Of a DNA stretch of 64,000 bases, positions 61,926 through 64,000 are shown one piece after another (position 1 is the stretch's first letter; each line of letters begins with the position of its first letter). The DNA lies in contig OY970820.1 of assembly GCA_963853835.1 (NCBI GenBank), forward strand, positions 21,879,873 through 21,943,872, written 5' to 3'. The position numbers and the translations under genes were made by a program. The notes beneath the pieces are model-generated. The model saw only the letters and a list, made by a program, of their open reading frames with translations. It ran no database searches and was not told the DNA's origin. Origin of the DNA: Calendula officinalis. Taxonomy: Eukaryota > Streptophyta > Magnoliopsida > Asterales > Asteraceae.

Positions 61926-62810
61926 GATTACTGTACTCCCGCTGAATTTTGTATAGACACACGCCTCGAACTCACTCGTGACAAAATCAAATTCTTTGAT
62001 TCTTTTGTCAAAGTGTAAGTTCCAAATTCTAGATGCTTGCTTCAATCCATAAATGGATTTTAGCAATTTACATACTTTATCAGGATTCTCTGGATCAGTA
62101 AAACCATCCGGTTGTATCATGAATACGTCCTCATTCAACTCCCCGTTAAGGAAGGCGGTTTTCACATCCATTTGCCATATCTCATAGTCGTAATATGCTG
62201 ATATGGCTATTAGAATTCTAATAGACTTAAGCATAGCGACTGGCGAGTAGGTTTCAGAATAATCCACACCATGTGTTTGTGTGAAACCCTTCGCAACGAG
62301 TCGTGCTTTGTAAGTATGCACTTTCCCATCCATGTAGGTTTTCTTCTTGAAAACCCACTTGCATCCAACAGCACGAGACTGTGGTGGCAAGTCTGATAAC
62401 ACCCAAACTTGGTTGTCATACATGGATTGCATCTTTGCTTGCATAGCCTCGAGCCATCTTTCAGACTCTATGCCGTTAGCAGCTTCGATGTAGGTCAATG
62501 GTTCTAGTAGACTTCCATCATCTTCATCGATCATGAATCCAAGATACCTATCTGGTTCTTGCCGTGGTCTACTGGACCTACGCGGATTGCGTGTCTCTTC
62601 TTCCTCAACCGGTGGGTCTGGTTGGGAATCAACAATTCTTTGTTGAACTACTGGTTCGACTGAAGTCGTCGGTGGATCTTCATTCTCTTCAATTTTTTGA
62701 AGCTCTATTTCTTTCCTTGGAGATTCAGTTCCTAGAAACTTCTCCTCCAAGAAGACATCTTTCCGAGCAACAAAAACTTTGTTGTCTTCTTGATGATAGA
62801 AATAGTATCC
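61910..62810 (-). pseudogene. Copia pol: RT N-terminal part (element C)
   Basis: Contains a proline/glutamate-rich linker and then the Copia RT core (W-V-F-K-K-K, K-A-R-L-V-A-K-G, Q-M-D-V-K-T-A-F-L-N-G, Y-G-L-K-Q-A-S-R). It ends by frameshift just before the catalytic aspartates. A stop lies upstream near 62812. Confidence 0.88.
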
Positions 62811-62860
62811 TCAGGTTTCCCTTGGATATCCAACGAAGATACACTTATCTGACTTGGGGT

Positions 62861-63573
62861 TTAGTTTGTCTGTGAAGTTACGTCTAACGTACGCTTCACA
62901 ACCCCAAATCTTGAGAAAAGATAATTTAACCCCGCCCAGTGCTCGAACGGAGTCTTTTCTACCGACTTGGTCGGAACCCTATTCAGTGTGAATGCTGCAG
63001 TCTCGAGTGCATGCCCCCAAAATGATAGTGGTAGTGGGGCGCGACACATCATTGAACGTACCATGTCTAACAAGGTGCGATTCCTCTTTTCTGATACGCC
63101 ATTCATCTGAGGCGTATACGGAGGTGTGAGTTGTGAAAAACAATCCCACATTCCTTCAAATGATCGTCGAACTCTTGGCTCAAATATTCGCCTCCTCGGT
63201 CAGACCGAAGTGACTTAATTTTCTTGCCTTGTTGGTTCTCTACTTCCCTCTGATATTCTTTGAACTTGTCAAAGCTCTCAGATTTTAGTCTTATAAGAAA
63301 GACATAACCATACCTACTGAAGTCGTCAGTAAAGGTAATGAAGTAGCGGTATCCTCCTCTGGCTTCTGGAGGAAAGGGTCCACACACATCTGTGTGTATA
63401 ATCCCTAACAACTCGCCTGCCCTTTCATTGCAGTGGTTGAAAGGGTCTTTTGTCATCTTGCCTGATAAACAAGCTTCGCATATTGCATATGATTCCAAAT
63501 CAAATGGCTCTAGAATTCCATCATCGTGGAGCTTCTTAATGCGAGTCTCGTTTATATGACCTAAACGACAATG
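62861..63573 (-). pseudogene. Copia pol: integrase (element C), frameshifted
   Basis: 63103-63573 covers the HHCC finger (H-C-R-L-G-H...C-E-A-C) and the first two catalytic acids (D in H-T-D-V, then D-R-G-G-E-Y). A frameshift near 63130-63150 moves the third catalytic region (T-P-Q-M-N-G-V-S-E) to another frame (62861-63151). Confidence 0.88.
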
Positions 63574-63984
63574 TCAAAGATAAGTTTGATTCAAGTTACT
63601 CTTGGATCTTTTACTTATATGATAAACGTCTCGTTCTATGTTATTTAGATTTAACGTGTATAGACCATTATGAGAATTTGTGTTAAAATATAAAATGTCA
63701 TCTTTTAAACACGAAATTGTTTTTCCATAAAACTCATAATAAAAACCACTGTCTATAAGTAAATCAAAAGAAATAACATTCTTAATAAGTCTACGAACAT
63801 AATAACAATCTTTAATTTCCAAGACTCTTCCTGAAGGCAATTTGAGAAGATATGTTCCTACGGCTTCAGCTCCAACCTTGGAACCTTCGCCTACTCGTAG
63901 TTCAACATCCCCTCGTCCCAGCCTCCCGTTCTTCTTAAATCCCTGCAAATGATTGCAAATGTGATGACCACATCCGGTATCCAA
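63574..63984 (-). pseudogene. Copia pol: protease and gag-pre-integrase region (element C)
   Basis: Begins close to the protease active site D-T-G (63984) and continues through the pre-integrase region. A TGA replaces the usual Trp before H-C-R-L-G-H, closing the frame at 63574. Gag and the 5' LTR lie beyond the window. Confidence 0.85.
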
Positions 63985-64000
63985 TACCCAGGATTCACTA

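Overview
This window reads as nuclear DNA of a eudicot plant. It is dominated by nested retroelements and by a large endogenous pararetrovirus (EPRV, family Caulimoviridae) locus, with one clear host gene and one partial host gene. Evidence for a plant: a complete eight-exon clade II TGA bZIP transcription-factor gene, Athila, Ty3 and Copia LTR retrotransposons with plant-type tRNA primer sites, Stowaway and Tourist-like MITEs, and caulimovirid coding regions. I cannot name the species.

Region 1 (1-28946) is a young, non-autonomous Ty3-type LTR element. It has a truncated 5' LTR (1-602), a tRNA-iMet primer site, an intact gag, a ruined protease remnant, no RT or integrase, and a 3' LTR at 27037-28946. 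Its middle is occupied by a 22.1-kb EPRV cluster (3721-25850) bounded on both sides by (TA)n. The cluster holds two head-to-tail, almost identical copies (PBS at 4602 and 11925). Each has an open movement protein (MP), a 98-aa ORF, a fused CP-PR-RT-RNase H polyprotein and a 405-aa last ORF. Next comes an inverted partial copy that forms a 1.72-kb palindrome, then a scrambled block of at least seven fragments in alternating orientation.

Region 2 (28947-33724) has a 133-bp minisatellite packed with 14-bp palindromes, a TIR element, a Stowaway MITE, an orphan first exon resembling exonuclease V (EXO5), a Helitron-type terminus and a 319-bp tandem duplication.

Region 3 (about 33.7-38.4 kb) is the TGA2/5/6-type gene on the minus strand. 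All eight coding exons can be placed with GT-AG borders and total 329 codons. Its introns carry a foldback element, a Stowaway MITE and a 105-bp Tourist-like MITE.

Region 4 (38.4-64 kb) is a nest of retroelements, nearly all on the minus strand: probable Copia LTRs and decayed Copia remnants (39.8-43.4 kb), a solo LTR with target-site duplication TATAA (43374-45703), a repeat-rich decayed stretch, a Copia LTR, and a frameshifted Copia pol (60922-63984). The 3' non-coding part of that last Copia element is split by a structurally complete 12.25-kb Athila element (48087-60336, TSD GCCAC) with an open 1880-codon gag-pol and an env-like/ATHILA ORF whose frame opens exactly at a splice-acceptor-like AG.

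The EPRV locus is the most notable system. It has intact viral frames, an unusual gene layout, joints clustering at the minus-strand primer site, and a promoter-bearing inverted repeat that could make double-stranded viral RNA.
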